Positions 6,964-16,689 are shown, numbered from the stretch's first letter. The stretch: DNA of 64,000 nucleotides from Flavobacterium sp. PMTSA4 (GCF_032098525.1 NZ_CP134890.1:2852001-2916000); one strand, 5' to 3'. The notes: generated by a model from the letters alone, not told the origin. Made by a program: numbers and translations.

Positions 6964-8162
6964 TCAACCATAATTTGATTTTTCAAAATGTCATCCATCG
7001 TTTGACGCTCACGGATTAAGTGACCTTTTCCGTTTTTCCACAATACTTCGGCTGGTTTGAAACGCGAGTTGTAGTTAGAAGACATTGAGAAACAGTAAGC
7101 ACCAGCATTGCGGAAACAAAGTACATCGCCTTCGTGGATTTCGGCAATTCTGCGGTTGTTGGCAAACGTATCGGTTTCGCAGATATAACCTACTACAGTA
7201 TAGAAACGTTCTTTACCTTTTGGGTTTGAGATATTTTCGATTACGTGTTGCGAACCGTAGAACATAGGACGAATCAAGTGATTGAATCCGCTATCGATAC
7301 CCGCAAAAACCGTTGAGGTAGTTTGTTTTACCACGTTTACTTTTGCCAGGAAGTAACCCGCTTCGCTTACTAGGTATTTACCAGGTTCGAAAGCAAGGGT
7401 TAATTTGCTGCCATATTCTTTTTCGAATTCTACGAAGCGTTTAGATAATTTTTTACCCAGTTCTTCAATATCGGTTTCAATATCGTCTTTTTTATAAGGC
7501 ACTTTGAATCCTGAACCAAAATCAAGGAATTCAAGGTTTTTGAAATGTTTAGCCGTGTTGAATAAAATTTCCGCAGCATACAGGAATACTTCAATGTCCA
7601 GAATGTCAGAACCCGTGTGCATGTGGATTCCGTTGATGGTCATTTTGGTATTCTCAACAATACGCAACAAGTGAGGCAACTGATGTACCGAAATTCCAAA
7701 TTTACTGTCGATATGACCTACGGAAATGTTGCTATTTCCGCCAGCCATAACGTGAGGATTGATTCGGATACAAACAGGTGTTTTTGGATGTTTCGTTCCG
7801 AAGTGTTCCAACACCGATAGGTTATCAATATTGATTTGAACACCCAGCTTTGCTACTTCTTCAATTTCTTCAAACGAAACACCGTTTGGAGTGAAGATAA
7901 TTTTATCTGGAGTAAACCCAGCATGCAAGCCTAAGTGTACTTCCTGAATAGAAACCGTATCTAAGCCAGAACCTAAATTATTTAATAATTTAAGCACCGA
8001 AACGTTAGACAATGCTTTCATAGCATAGTTAATGCGTAACTTTTCAACCTTCGAGAACGCCTTAGTTAACCGTTTGTATTGAGATTCAATCTTCTCGGCA
8101 TCATAAACATAAAGTGGGTTACCAAATTCTTTGGTCAGTTCAAGTAAGTCTTTCGTTTGCAT
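6957..8162 (-). CDS. lysA: Diaminopimelate decarboxylase
   Basis: 401 residues. A PLP-dependent fold-type III enzyme that decarboxylates meso-diaminopimelate to L-lysine, the last step of lysine synthesis. Seen: PLP lysine in INYAMKALSN (Lys49), HMHTGSD about residue 188, the glycine-rich phosphate site FEPGKYLVSE about residue 265, GYICETDTF with the substrate-site Cys about residue 325, and RNAGAYCFSMSSNYN near the C-terminus. The reading frame extends 11 codons further upstream to 8195, but a full promoter (8179-8209) lies in that extension, and the family normally starts near this Met, so ATG at 8162 is chosen. Length fits the family. Divergent from sucC; own terminator downstream. Confidence 0.95.
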   Translation of the reverse strand: MQTKDLLELTKEFGNPLYVYDAEKIESQYKRLTKAFSKVEKLRINYAMKALSNVSVLKLLNNLGSGLDTVSIQEVHLGLHAGFTPDKIIFTPNGVSFEEIEEVAKLGVQINIDNLSVLEHFGTKHPKTPVCIRINPHVMAGGNSNISVGHIDSKFGISVHQLPHLLRIVENTKMTINGIHMHTGSDILDIEVFLYAAEILFNTAKHFKNLEFLDFGSGFKVPYKKDDIETDIEELGKKLSKRFVEFEKEYGSKLTLAFEPGKYLVSEAGYFLAKVNVVKQTTSTVFAGIDSGFNHLIRPMFYGSQHVIENISNPKGKERFYTVVGYICETDTFANNRRIAEIHEGDVLCFRNAGAYCFSMSSNYNSRFKPAEVLWKNGKGHLIRERQTMDDILKNQIMVEV

Positions 8163-8178
8163 TTTTCTAAATTTTTTG

Positions 8179-8209
8179 CAAAAATAACATTTCAAATTTT
8201 GGAATCAAA
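8179..8209 (-). promoter_or_regulatory. lysA promoter
   Basis: TTTG (8209-8206), exactly 19 nt, TATTTTTG (8186-8179): a full match to the Bacteroidota -33/-7 consensus. Transcription would start around 8173, about 10 nt before the ATG at 8162. Confidence 0.75.
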
Positions 8210-8284
8210 GCATCGCCTAACTTTAATTGAATCTTAATTTTAGAGAGTTATTCAAATTTTATTGAAGTTCTATAATTTACTTTT

Positions 8285-8313
8285 TTTGGTTTCATTCTAA
8301 TTAGTTACTTTTG
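8285..8313 (+). promoter_or_regulatory. sucC promoter
   Basis: TTTG (8285-8288), 17 nt, TACTTTTG (8306-8313), followed by a leader of about 55 nt before the sucC ATG. Confidence 0.65.
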
Positions 8314-8372
8314 TGACGCATTTATACAAAAGTGCGTTTATAAACTATAGTTACACACACTAAAAATTCAAT

Positions 8373-9566
8373 ATGAATATTCACGAATACCAAGGGAAAG
8401 AAATTTTAGCTAGCTACGGCGTTAGAATTCAACGAGGAATTGTTGCTAATAATCCAGTAGAAGCTGTTGCTGCAGCAAAACAACTAACAGCTGAAACCGG
8501 AACAGGTTGGCATGTTATCAAAGCTCAAATCCATGCAGGAGGAAGAGGAAAAGGTGGAGGAGTTAAGCTAGCTAAAAACTTGCAACAAGTGGAAGAGATA
8601 TCTGAGCAAATCATTGGTATGATGTTGATTACCCCACAAACATCAGCAGAAGGAAAAAAAGTGCACAAAGTTTTAGTAGCAGAAGATGTTTACTATCCTG
8701 GTGACAGCGAAACTTCTGAGTTCTATATGTCGGTTCTTTTAAACAGAGCGACTGGAAGAAACATGATTATGTATTCTACAGAAGGTGGAATGGATATTGA
8801 AGAAGTAGCAGAACACACACCACATTTAATCTTTACTGAAGAAATTGACCCAGCTGTAGGGTTACAAGGTTTCCAGGCAAGAAGAATTGCCTTCAACCTA
8901 GGTCTTTCAGGAAATGCGTTCAAAGAAATGGTAAAATTTGTTGATAGCTTATACAATGCCTACATTGGTTCAGACGCTTCTATGTTTGAAATCAATCCAG
9001 TGTTAAAAACTTCAGACGATAAAATATTAGCTGTTGATGCTAAAGTAAATATTGATGATAACGCGTTATACCGTCAGACAAAAATTGCTGATATGCGCGA
9101 TGTTCGTGAAGAAAACCCAATTGAAGTAGAAGCTAAAGAAGTAGGTTTGAACTATGTTGACCTTGACGGAACGGTAGGATGTATGGTAAACGGAGCAGGA
9201 TTGGCAATGGCTACTATGGATTTGATTAAGTATGCAGGTTTTGAACCAGCAAACTTTCTAGACGTAGGTGGAACAGCCGATGCAAAACGTGTTGAAACAG
9301 CTTTCAGAATCATCCTTAGAGATCCAAACGTAAAAGCAATCCTTATCAATATCTTTGGTGGAATTGTTCGTTGTGATAGAGTAGCGCAAGGTGTTGTTGA
9401 TGCTTATAAAAACATGGGTGATGCTATTAAAGTGCCAATCATTGTGCGTCTTCAAGGAACCAATGCTGAGATTGCAAAAGAATTAATTGACAACTCAGGA
9501 ATGCCAATTTTATCGGCAGTACAATTCCAGGAAGCAGCCGACCAAGTGAAAGCAGCTTTGTCTTAA
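8373..9566 (+). CDS. sucC: Succinyl-CoA synthetase beta subunit (ADP-forming)
   Basis: 397 residues, the usual length. It carries the nucleotide-binding half of succinyl-CoA synthetase, which makes ATP or GTP from succinyl-CoA in the TCA cycle. Seen: N-terminal NIHEYQGKEILASYGV, ATP-grasp glycine loop AGGRGKGGGVKLAKN (about residues 54-68), metal-binding region FEINPVLKTSDD, then the C-terminal CoA-ligase half with GTVGCMVNGAGLAMATMD and INIFGGIVRCD. The alpha subunit gene sucD is not adjacent, which is normal in flavobacteria. Own promoter and terminator, so it is a single-gene unit. Confidence 0.97.
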   Translation: MNIHEYQGKEILASYGVRIQRGIVANNPVEAVAAAKQLTAETGTGWHVIKAQIHAGGRGKGGGVKLAKNLQQVEEISEQIIGMMLITPQTSAEGKKVHKVLVAEDVYYPGDSETSEFYMSVLLNRATGRNMIMYSTEGGMDIEEVAEHTPHLIFTEEIDPAVGLQGFQARRIAFNLGLSGNAFKEMVKFVDSLYNAYIGSDASMFEINPVLKTSDDKILAVDAKVNIDDNALYRQTKIADMRDVREENPIEVEAKEVGLNYVDLDGTVGCMVNGAGLAMATMDLIKYAGFEPANFLDVGGTADAKRVETAFRIILRDPNVKAILINIFGGIVRCDRVAQGVVDAYKNMGDAIKVPIIVRLQGTNAEIAKELIDNSGMPILSAVQFQEAADQVKAALS

Positions 9567-9588
9567 GAAAAAATAAATATCAAAATAG

Positions 9589-9617
9589 AAATCCCGGGTT
9601 ATTGCTCGGGATTTTTT
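9589..9617 (+). terminator. sucC terminator
   Basis: AAATCCCG (9589-9596) pairs with CGGGATTT (9607-9614), 10-nt loop, followed by a T-run. Confidence 0.9.
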
Positions 9618-9647
9618 ATTATTTTTCGAAACTAAATTAAAAAGTAA

Positions 9648-10988
9648 ATGGGTTTACTGAATTTCTTCTCGGGTAAAATTAATCTTTTGATTATTGGACT
9701 TTCCGTTTTAATGATGGTAGCTGTTTTAAATCTTCCTTTCAAAGCAAAACCATTTGGCGATAATGATATTCATAGAGAATCGAAAAATGCTGCACTATAT
9801 CTTAAAGGAAAAGTTGGATATGACCAATTAATCATTTCAAAAGCTCCGGGAACGATAGTTTATTTTGCAATTCCTTATTTACTAGCACCAAGCAACGCAA
9901 CCGATGACCAATTGTGGTACTATGGAGTTTTCTTTAATTTTTTGATTGTTACTTTAAGTTTACTGATGATATACAAATCGGCAACTAATTTGTTTTCAAA
10001 GGAAGTTGGGTTGTTTTCTGTTTTATTGATGGTTGTTTTTCCTATTCATTGTTATTATGCATTATCAATTATTGGAGAAACGGCGGCTTTTTTCTCTTTT
10101 TGTTTGGCAATTTATGGTTGGTCAAAAGTGCAGCAAAATAGCGATAAGAAACTGGGTTGGATATTAATGGTTTTGGGAATTAGCTTTATGATACTCAACA
10201 GACCAAATACACTTTTGATTCTTCCAATAGGTTTTTTGTTTTTAGGATATTTTTATTTCAAACGAAAAGAGTTTTTTTTAAAGTATGGAAAGAAAATAGT
10301 TTTCTCATTGCTAATATCTGGAGTAATAGGTTTTGCGAGTTTAGAAGCCGCAAAAGCAATAACAGGAACAAAGTATCATTATACTCAACAAGGAGCGTTG
10401 AATTATGTTTTGCTACAAGGAAGATATCAATTTCGAAATGAACCAACTGATTTTAGATTTTGGGATCATACTCAAAGAGCAGATAGTAAAGATTATAAAG
10501 ATTGGAAAAAGAAATTTGGAGAATTAGAAAATTTAAGTAAAAACAATAATATTCCTTTGAATGATGTGTATAAATCATTTATTGTAAATGATTTTATAAA
10601 TAATCCCTTTATATCTGTAAGACAATTTTTTGTGAAGCTTTTTTATGGTCAAGTGTATATTATCAATAGTATAAAACCTCAAGAATTTAAACTTGGAATA
10701 TTTCAAGGAAGTTTAGCTTATTGGACATTAATTTTAGTAATCAACTCAATTAATGTTTTAATTACCATAGGAGTTTTTATATTTCTATTTACATCAAAAA
10801 GCAAATCTTATTATTGGTTGTTTTGGTCAATAATTATTTCACTCTTACTTTTTCATGGGTTGAGTTATATGGAACCAAGATATATGTTTCCTGCCAGACC
10901 TGCTTTTTTTATTCTAGGAGCTGTAGGGCTTTATAGATTGTTATTCTTTAGAATAAAAATAGATAATTTAAAAAAACGAATATCATAA
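9648..10988 (+). CDS. GT-C fold membrane glycosyltransferase-like protein (GT39/ArnT-like)
   Basis: 446 residues with about ten membrane segments. The first outside loop carries an acidic motif (FGDNDIHRESKNAALYLKG) followed by LIISKAPGT, the arrangement seen in GT39/ArnT-like GT-C enzymes that use lipid-linked sugar donors on the outer face of the inner membrane. A long soluble-like segment (about 255-320) rich in Trp, Lys and Asp precedes the last three helices, and EPRYMFPARPAFF near residue 410 resembles a conserved periplasmic loop. Substrate unknown; glycosylation of lipid A, O-antigen or exported protein are all possible. Flanked by unrelated metabolic genes sucC and gltA. Confidence 0.65.
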   Translation: MGLLNFFSGKINLLIIGLSVLMMVAVLNLPFKAKPFGDNDIHRESKNAALYLKGKVGYDQLIISKAPGTIVYFAIPYLLAPSNATDDQLWYYGVFFNFLIVTLSLLMIYKSATNLFSKEVGLFSVLLMVVFPIHCYYALSIIGETAAFFSFCLAIYGWSKVQQNSDKKLGWILMVLGISFMILNRPNTLLILPIGFLFLGYFYFKRKEFFLKYGKKIVFSLLISGVIGFASLEAAKAITGTKYHYTQQGALNYVLLQGRYQFRNEPTDFRFWDHTQRADSKDYKDWKKKFGELENLSKNNNIPLNDVYKSFIVNDFINNPFISVRQFFVKLFYGQVYIINSIKPQEFKLGIFQGSLAYWTLILVINSINVLITIGVFIFLFTSKSKSYYWLFWSIIISLLLFHGLSYMEPRYMFPARPAFFILGAVGLYRLLFFRIKIDNLKKRIS

Positions 10989-11077
10989 TTCGTCTGGTTA
11001 GTATCAAAATCAAAAGATTTATCAAATAATTAACGAAAACGGTGTTGTAATTCTTTTTTATTTCGTTTCCAATTCAT

Positions 11078-11085
11078 TAATTTTG
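11078..11085 (+). promoter_or_regulatory. gltA promoter -7 element
   Basis: TAATTTTG matches TAnnTTTG; a T-rich block at 11055-11058 is at the right distance but lacks the G of TTTG. 42 nt upstream of the ATG. Confidence 0.5.
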
Positions 11086-11127
11086 TGGAATTATTAATAT
11101 TTTAAGATTTAATCCACATATTTAATC

Positions 11128-12411
11128 ATGTCAAAAACTGCTACTCTTGAACTTGATGGCAAAAAGTATGAGTTTCCTTTAATAACAGGAAGTGAAAATG
11201 AAACTGCTATCGATATTGAAAAACTGCGTACTTTAACAGGCGCTATAACTTTAGATCCAGGATATAAAAATTCGGGTTCTTGTCAAAGTGAAATTACTTT
11301 TCTTGATGGTGAGGAAGGTATTCTTCGCTACAGAGGTTATTCAATAGAAGAATTAGCAGAGAAAGCTGATTTCCTTGAAGTTTCTTATTTAGTAATCTTT
11401 GGAGAGTTACCAACCAAAGACCAACTTACTAAATTTGAAAATGATATTCGTAAGCATACTTTAGTTAACGAAGAAATGAAAAACATCATTGATGGTTTTC
11501 CAAAAACAGCGCATCCAATGGGTGTTTTGTCTTCTTTGACAAGTGCGTTGACTGCTTTCAATCCAAAACCTGTTAATGTTGAGAATGAAAAAGAAATGTA
11601 TGAAGCAGTTTGTAAAACAATGGGTAAATTTCTTGTTATTGCAACTTGGACGTACAGAAAGATGAAAGGATATCCATTAAATTATTATGATAATACAAAA
11701 GGATATGTTGAAAATTTCATGCGATTAATGTTTGAAATTCCAACAGAACCTTATAAAATGAATCCAATAGTTACTAATGCTTTGGATAAGCTGTTTATTC
11801 TTCATGCTGATCATGAACAAAATTGTTCTACATCAACAGTCAGAATTGTAGGTTCTTCACATGCTGGATTATTTGCATCAATCTCTGCTGGAGTTTCTGC
11901 ACTTTGGGGTCCATTGCATGGTGGAGCAAATCAAGCAGTTTTAGAAATGCTTGAAGCTATTCAAGCTGACGGTGGCGATGCTGAAAAATATATGGCTAAA
12001 GCCAAAGATAAAGATGATCCATTCCGTTTAATGGGATTTGGGCACAGAGTTTACAAAAATTTTGATCCAAGAGCTAGAATTATCAAGAAAGCTGCTGATG
12101 AGGTATTGAATGACTTAGGAGTTGATGATCCAATTTTAGATATCGCAAAAAAATTGGAAGCAGCAGCATTAGTTGATGATTATTTTGTATCAAGAAAATT
12201 GTATCCAAATGTAGATTTCTACTCAGGAATTATATACAGAGCATTGGGAATTCCAACCGACATGTTCACAGTAATGTTTGCTATAGGTCGTTTACCAGGT
12301 TGGATTGCGCAATGGAAAGAAATGCGTTTAAACAAAGAACCAATTGGAAGACCAAGACAAGTTTATACGGGATATCCATTAAGAGAATTTGTTCCAGTAG
12401 AAAAAAGATAA
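11128..12411 (+). CDS. gltA: Citrate synthase
   Basis: 427 residues, type II (hexameric, Gram-negative) length. Condenses acetyl-CoA and oxaloacetate to citrate at the entry of the TCA cycle. Seen: N-terminal beta-rich region with TLDPGYKNSGSCQSEITF, LRYRGYSIEELA, active-site His regions LHADHEQNCSTSTVR (about residue 225) and GPLHGGANQAVLEML (about 261), FGHRVYKNFDPRA (about 303), and the catalytic Asp in NVDFYSGI (about 362), ending with YTGYPLREFVPVEKR. Single-gene unit with its own promoter and a strong terminator. Confidence 0.97.
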   Translation: MSKTATLELDGKKYEFPLITGSENETAIDIEKLRTLTGAITLDPGYKNSGSCQSEITFLDGEEGILRYRGYSIEELAEKADFLEVSYLVIFGELPTKDQLTKFENDIRKHTLVNEEMKNIIDGFPKTAHPMGVLSSLTSALTAFNPKPVNVENEKEMYEAVCKTMGKFLVIATWTYRKMKGYPLNYYDNTKGYVENFMRLMFEIPTEPYKMNPIVTNALDKLFILHADHEQNCSTSTVRIVGSSHAGLFASISAGVSALWGPLHGGANQAVLEMLEAIQADGGDAEKYMAKAKDKDDPFRLMGFGHRVYKNFDPRARIIKKAADEVLNDLGVDDPILDIAKKLEAAALVDDYFVSRKLYPNVDFYSGIIYRALGIPTDMFTVMFAIGRLPGWIAQWKEMRLNKEPIGRPRQVYTGYPLREFVPVEKR

Positions 12412-12432
12412 ATTTTATAAAACTATATGATG

Positions 12433-12463
12433 AAAACTCCTTGAAAAATCAAGGAGTTTTTTT
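12433..12463 (+). terminator. gltA terminator
   Basis: AAAACTCCTTG (12433-12443) pairs with CAAGGAGTTTT (12450-12460), 6-nt loop, T-run after it. The rest of the gap to 12674 is AT-rich leader with one promoter. Confidence 0.92.
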
Positions 12464-12566
12464 GTTTAAATGTATTAAAATATAAGATAACTTCTAATGC
12501 TATTATAAAAAAAGTGCATTTCATCGAATAAATATGTTTTTTATAGATTATTTTATTTTCATTAAA

Positions 12567-12574
12567 TATATTTG
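12567..12574 (+). promoter_or_regulatory. -7 element for fibre-protein operon
   Basis: TATATTTG, a full match to TAnnTTTG, about 100 nt before the ATG at 12675. No clear -33 TTTG. Confidence 0.5.
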
Positions 12575-12674
12575 AATTGTCAAAAAATAACATCAGCATT
12601 CAAACTAAAAAAGGAATAAAAAATATTTTATTGCCTTAAATGAAGTATGAATAATAACCCAAATTTAAGATGTT

Positions 12675-14702
12675 ATGAAAAAAAATTACATTGTAGTAGC
12701 GATTATAGTTTTGCTAAATTCGAACTTACTTTTCTCCCAAGTCGAAAATACCTTTTATGGAATAAATGCTGGAACTAATAACACAGGAAATTTTAGTACA
12801 TCTTTTGGTGTAAGTGCTTTATATAGTAATAGCGGAAACAGCAATAGTGGTTTTGGTTGGAATTCACTCAAATATTCTGTCGGTAGCTTTAACTGTGCTT
12901 TTGGTAATGATGCTATGAAATATAATAGTACGGGATTTTTAAATTCAGCCTTTGGAACAAGAAGCTTAGAAGCTAATTCAACTGGAAATTCAAATATTGC
13001 TATAGGTCATAGATCTTTAGGTTTAAATACTACTGGTAGTAGAAATACTGCAGTTGGGTATGGTGCATTAACAAAAGCCAATGGAGATAATAATATTGCC
13101 TTAGGATATCTTGCTCCTAGAAGTTTATTATATGGTAATTCAAATATTTTTATTGGAAATGAAACAGGTGTGTACTTAGAAAGTGGAGATTATAATGTTT
13201 TTCTTGGAAATGTACGTTTAAATAGTGCTCCAACTACTAATAGAGTTGCTGGAAATACTTTAGATAGAACAATTATTTTTGCAGATGGAGAAGGCAGCCA
13301 AAGAATATTTATAAGCAAATTAGGAAATACAGGTATTGGTCTTGGAAATAATATCATTCCAAACAATAGATTGGATGTTGGTGGAGGAGTTGTAATTGGT
13401 AAAAATTATACTCCAAATTTTAATGCAAATAGTGGATTTATAGCTCCTAAAAATGGTTTGTTGGTAGAAGGAAGAGTAGGTTTTGGTACATCAGATCCAC
13501 AAAACAAACTTGAAATAACCCATGGAACAAATGGTTTTTCGGGATTAAGATTTACTAACTTAACCAGTAATTATTTACCATCTGCTACGCAAACAACAGA
13601 TAAGTTTTTAAGTGTAAATCAAAATGGTGATGTTGTTTTACAAAAAATGGCAAGTGCATCTGTTTCTTCTAATGTTTTGACTTCTTCAGGTAATCAAATG
13701 TCAAGTAATGTAAGTAATATTATTGGTACTGCTCCAATTGTTAACTCAATATCAAATTTTATAAATTCAAATAATCAATTGATTACAACAGTAAACGGTG
13801 TTTCGAGCGCGCCAATAAGTTTACCTTTTGGAGAATTTAATGAAATTGATGGTAGCACTACTAATGAATTACAAACCTTAACTCAGTCTGGTAATACAAT
13901 CACATTATCACAAGGTGGTGGATCTTTCACTATTCCAACTTTTGTAGATACTGATTCTCAATCATTGTCATTAAATGGAAATATTTTATCAATATCGAAT
14001 GGTAATTCGGTGACATTACCTACTTATAGTGGTACAGATTCTCAAAATTTATCAATTTCTGGAAATACAATTTCAATTTCAAATGGAAATTCAATTACAT
14101 TCCCAACAACTAATATTGTAGGTGGAAGCAATGTTACAATTACAGGAAGTGGAACAACTACAAGTCCATATCAAATAAGTTCAGTTGATACAAGTTTATA
14201 TGCTAATAACGGAGTTATAAATCAAGCTACAACTGTTGGTGGAAATAGAGTTGTTGATATGAATGATAGAAATATTTGGTTTAATACATCAACAAGTGCA
14301 ACAAATGGGAAATTATATATTGGTTCATCTCCAAATTATAACAACGCAACAGGAAGTTATAAATTATTTGTTGAAGGTGGAATAATGACCGAAAAAGTGA
14401 AAGTGGCTTTAAGAAGTACTAATAACTGGGCTGATTATGTTTTTGAAAAAGACTATAATCTTCTTCCATTAAATGAAGTTGAAAAATATATCCAAAAAAA
14501 CAAGCATTTACCAGGAGTTAAATCTGCAGAAGAATTGGCTGAAAATGGATTAGATATTGCAGAAATGCAATCTAAACATATGGAAAAAATTGAAGAACTT
14601 ACATTATATATAATTGAGCAAAATAAAAAATTGCAACAACAAAACGATGAAATTCAATTGTTGAAAAACCAAATGAATGAAATAATCCAAAAAATGAAAT
14701 AA
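12675..14702 (+). CDS. Surface fibre-like protein with YadA-type head repeats and S74-like tail
   Basis: 675 residues with a signal peptide (MKKNYIVVAIIVLLNSNLLFSQ). Residues 25-190 are short repeats of about 14-24 aa built on N(S/T)(A/G)FG or NTAVGYGAL, such as NSAFGTRSLEANSTGNSN and NTAVGYGALTKANGDNN; this is the left-handed beta-roll pattern of YadA/Hia head domains. The middle (350-530) is Ser/Asn-rich with repeats of SLNGNILSISNGNSVTLP type. The C-terminus (about 590-675) has LLPLNEVEKYIQKNKHLPGV then a coiled coil (KHMEKIEELTLYIIEQNKKLQ), the Bacteroidota tail-fibre/peptidase S74-related ending. There is no T9SS sorting domain and no beta-barrel anchor. It is followed by a T9SS gene one base later, so both are one transcript. 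Likely a trimeric surface or structural protein; function unknown. Confidence 0.75.
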   Translation: MKKNYIVVAIIVLLNSNLLFSQVENTFYGINAGTNNTGNFSTSFGVSALYSNSGNSNSGFGWNSLKYSVGSFNCAFGNDAMKYNSTGFLNSAFGTRSLEANSTGNSNIAIGHRSLGLNTTGSRNTAVGYGALTKANGDNNIALGYLAPRSLLYGNSNIFIGNETGVYLESGDYNVFLGNVRLNSAPTTNRVAGNTLDRTIIFADGEGSQRIFISKLGNTGIGLGNNIIPNNRLDVGGGVVIGKNYTPNFNANSGFIAPKNGLLVEGRVGFGTSDPQNKLEITHGTNGFSGLRFTNLTSNYLPSATQTTDKFLSVNQNGDVVLQKMASASVSSNVLTSSGNQMSSNVSNIIGTAPIVNSISNFINSNNQLITTVNGVSSAPISLPFGEFNEIDGSTTNELQTLTQSGNTITLSQGGGSFTIPTFVDTDSQSLSLNGNILSISNGNSVTLPTYSGTDSQNLSISGNTISISNGNSITFPTTNIVGGSNVTITGSGTTTSPYQISSVDTSLYANNGVINQATTVGGNRVVDMNDRNIWFNTSTSATNGKLYIGSSPNYNNATGSYKLFVEGGIMTEKVKVALRSTNNWADYVFEKDYNLLPLNEVEKYIQKNKHLPGVKSAEELAENGLDIAEMQSKHMEKIEELTLYIIEQNKKLQQQNDEIQLLKNQMNEIIQKMK

Positions 14703-14703
14703 C

Positions 14704-16662
14704 ATGAGAAACACAATCAAAATAGTATTGATTTGTTTCCTTTGGTTTACTTCTTTCGAAGGTTATTCACAGTTGGATGAATATATTAAATTAGAAGAGA
14801 ACAGAATCAATAATTCAAAATCAATAGAGCAAGAATTGCAGTTGTTCATTCAAAAGAATTATAATAGTTATTCTTTAACAACTAAAATTAAGCAGGAAAC
14901 TATTGAACACTTAAGAAAAGAAGAGGAGTTTTCAGATAAGGAATTAGAATTGGCATTAAAAAATGCCAAAATTGTAGAACTTAGAAAATTATTTTTTAAA
15001 AAATATTCTGAAAAGAAGAAAGAATACATAGCCAATCCAATTCCAGATGCATTAAAACAATCATGTGTTAATGGAGATTTTGAAAATGGTACAGCTAGTT
15101 ACACTTTTTGGTCTGATGCTTATCCGCAACCTGCAACTGGAACAGCTTTTTTTCAATCATGTGCAACACCTACTGCAGCTACTGCAACAAATGTAATTAC
15201 ACCTTCAGTTAATAATTTTAACTCAACAGTTACTTTGATTAACAGTACCGCTGCGGGTTACCAACAATATGATCCAGTTTTGGCTAGTTTTGGGCAAAAT
15301 GTACCAACATTAAATACAAATGGAGGAAATAAGTCAATAAAGCTAAATAATGCTGGAGGTTTTGGTTCTTCTGATATCACTACTATGAGTAGAACTTTTG
15401 CAAATATTAATGAACCAACAATTGATTTTAATTTTTCGTTAATAATGGATAACAAACCTGCGCATGGGCAAGATATTCAACCTTTTTTTAGAGTTAGAGC
15501 TTACGACCAAAATAATAATGTTGTTGACGAAATTTGTATAATAGCTGATCCAGATAATTGTTTGTTCAATCGAATTGATATTAGTTCAAACAGAAGAATG
15601 CTTTATACAGGTTGGCTTTGTGCTCGTTTAAATGTGCAAGATATTTTAAATCAACCTGGAAGAATTGAGTTTACAATTAGTGACTGTATGCCTTCACAAC
15701 ATTTTGGAACGGTTTATATAGATAATATTTGTGGAATTATTTGTGCAACGCCTCAACTTGGTGCTTTGAGTATTGATCCTGTAAATTTTGTTTGTCCTGA
15801 TGCTTCAAGTACAACTCCTTTGAATGTTTGTGGTACTTATCAAACACCAGCAAATGCTACTTTGGGAACATTAACTTTGGATATTATTCAAAATGGGACA
15901 GTTGTTTCAACTATTGGTGCACCAACTCAATTAACAGCAAATACATTTTGTTTTACATTTCTGCCTAATTTATTTGGAGCAAGTCCATCAGGAGATTTTG
16001 AGTTTGAGGTCAATGCAATATTTAATGTCAATTGCTCGGCAGGAACATATTATTACAATTTAACGGATTCATCTTCAAGTCTTGGTCCTGATGTTACTTT
16101 TAGTAATTGTTGTTTGCCAACTTTGGTTTTAACATCACCAGCTGATAATGTAACAAATCTAAATCCAGCAACAGATACCAAAAAAGAACGTTCCGATTGG
16201 ATAAAAGCAACAAATATTGTTGAAGTAGGAAATAACGTTTATCAAAATGGAGTAGTGTATCATGCTGGAAATTATATCGAACTCAATCCTGGCTTTGAAG
16301 CGGTTATGGGTTCACAATTTGCGGCATACATTGAAGGTTGTTCTACAGGATATATTTATAGAACTTCTGAAACAAGCATAACCAATGAAATTGCAGATGA
16401 AGAAATTCATTTGGTAAAACGTGAGGTAGAGTTTTATATAGTGCCAAATCCTTCAAGTAGTTCGGTGGAATTAATTATGAAAGATAATTTGTTTAAAAAT
16501 GTAACCATTACCACTATTGACGGCAAAATGGTTTATGATAAAAACATTGAACTTACCGACAGAACTAGAGTTGATGTCAGTAGATATGCAAACGGTATTT
16601 ATATAATCAATTTGCTCGATGAAGACGGAAATATATATTCTAAGAAATTGATAAAAAATTAA
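14704..16662 (+). CDS. T9SS type A protein with 3-coathanger stack domain
   Basis: 652 residues. A signal peptide (residues 1-22, ending FEGYSQ) is followed by a charged helical segment (23-110: KLEENRINNSKSIEQELQLF, HLRKEEEFSDKELELAL), a beta-sandwich-like region beginning CVNGDFENGTASYTFW (about 120-330), an Ig-like region (about 350-470), the 3-coathanger stack motif (about 500-550: VEVGNNVYQNGVVYHAGNY, ELNPGFEAVMGSQFAAYIEGC) and a T9SS type A sorting domain (VPNPSSSSVEL, ITTIDGKMVYD, YANGIYIINL, YSKKLIKN). Starts one base after the stop of the fibre-like gene (TAA-C-ATG), so translation is probably coupled. Likely exported to the surface, perhaps as partner of the fibre-like protein. Confidence 0.82.
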   Translation: MRNTIKIVLICFLWFTSFEGYSQLDEYIKLEENRINNSKSIEQELQLFIQKNYNSYSLTTKIKQETIEHLRKEEEFSDKELELALKNAKIVELRKLFFKKYSEKKKEYIANPIPDALKQSCVNGDFENGTASYTFWSDAYPQPATGTAFFQSCATPTAATATNVITPSVNNFNSTVTLINSTAAGYQQYDPVLASFGQNVPTLNTNGGNKSIKLNNAGGFGSSDITTMSRTFANINEPTIDFNFSLIMDNKPAHGQDIQPFFRVRAYDQNNNVVDEICIIADPDNCLFNRIDISSNRRMLYTGWLCARLNVQDILNQPGRIEFTISDCMPSQHFGTVYIDNICGIICATPQLGALSIDPVNFVCPDASSTTPLNVCGTYQTPANATLGTLTLDIIQNGTVVSTIGAPTQLTANTFCFTFLPNLFGASPSGDFEFEVNAIFNVNCSAGTYYYNLTDSSSSLGPDVTFSNCCLPTLVLTSPADNVTNLNPATDTKKERSDWIKATNIVEVGNNVYQNGVVYHAGNYIELNPGFEAVMGSQFAAYIEGCSTGYIYRTSETSITNEIADEEIHLVKREVEFYIVPNPSSSSVELIMKDNLFKNVTITTIDGKMVYDKNIELTDRTRVDVSRYANGIYIINLLDEDGNIYSKKLIKN

Positions 16663-16689
16663 ATTTTTAGTTAAGTTTTATTTTTAACG

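Noticed and set aside
8163..8195. 11-residue N-terminal extension of LysA
   Set aside because: Contains the -7 element of a full-consensus promoter; not part of the family.
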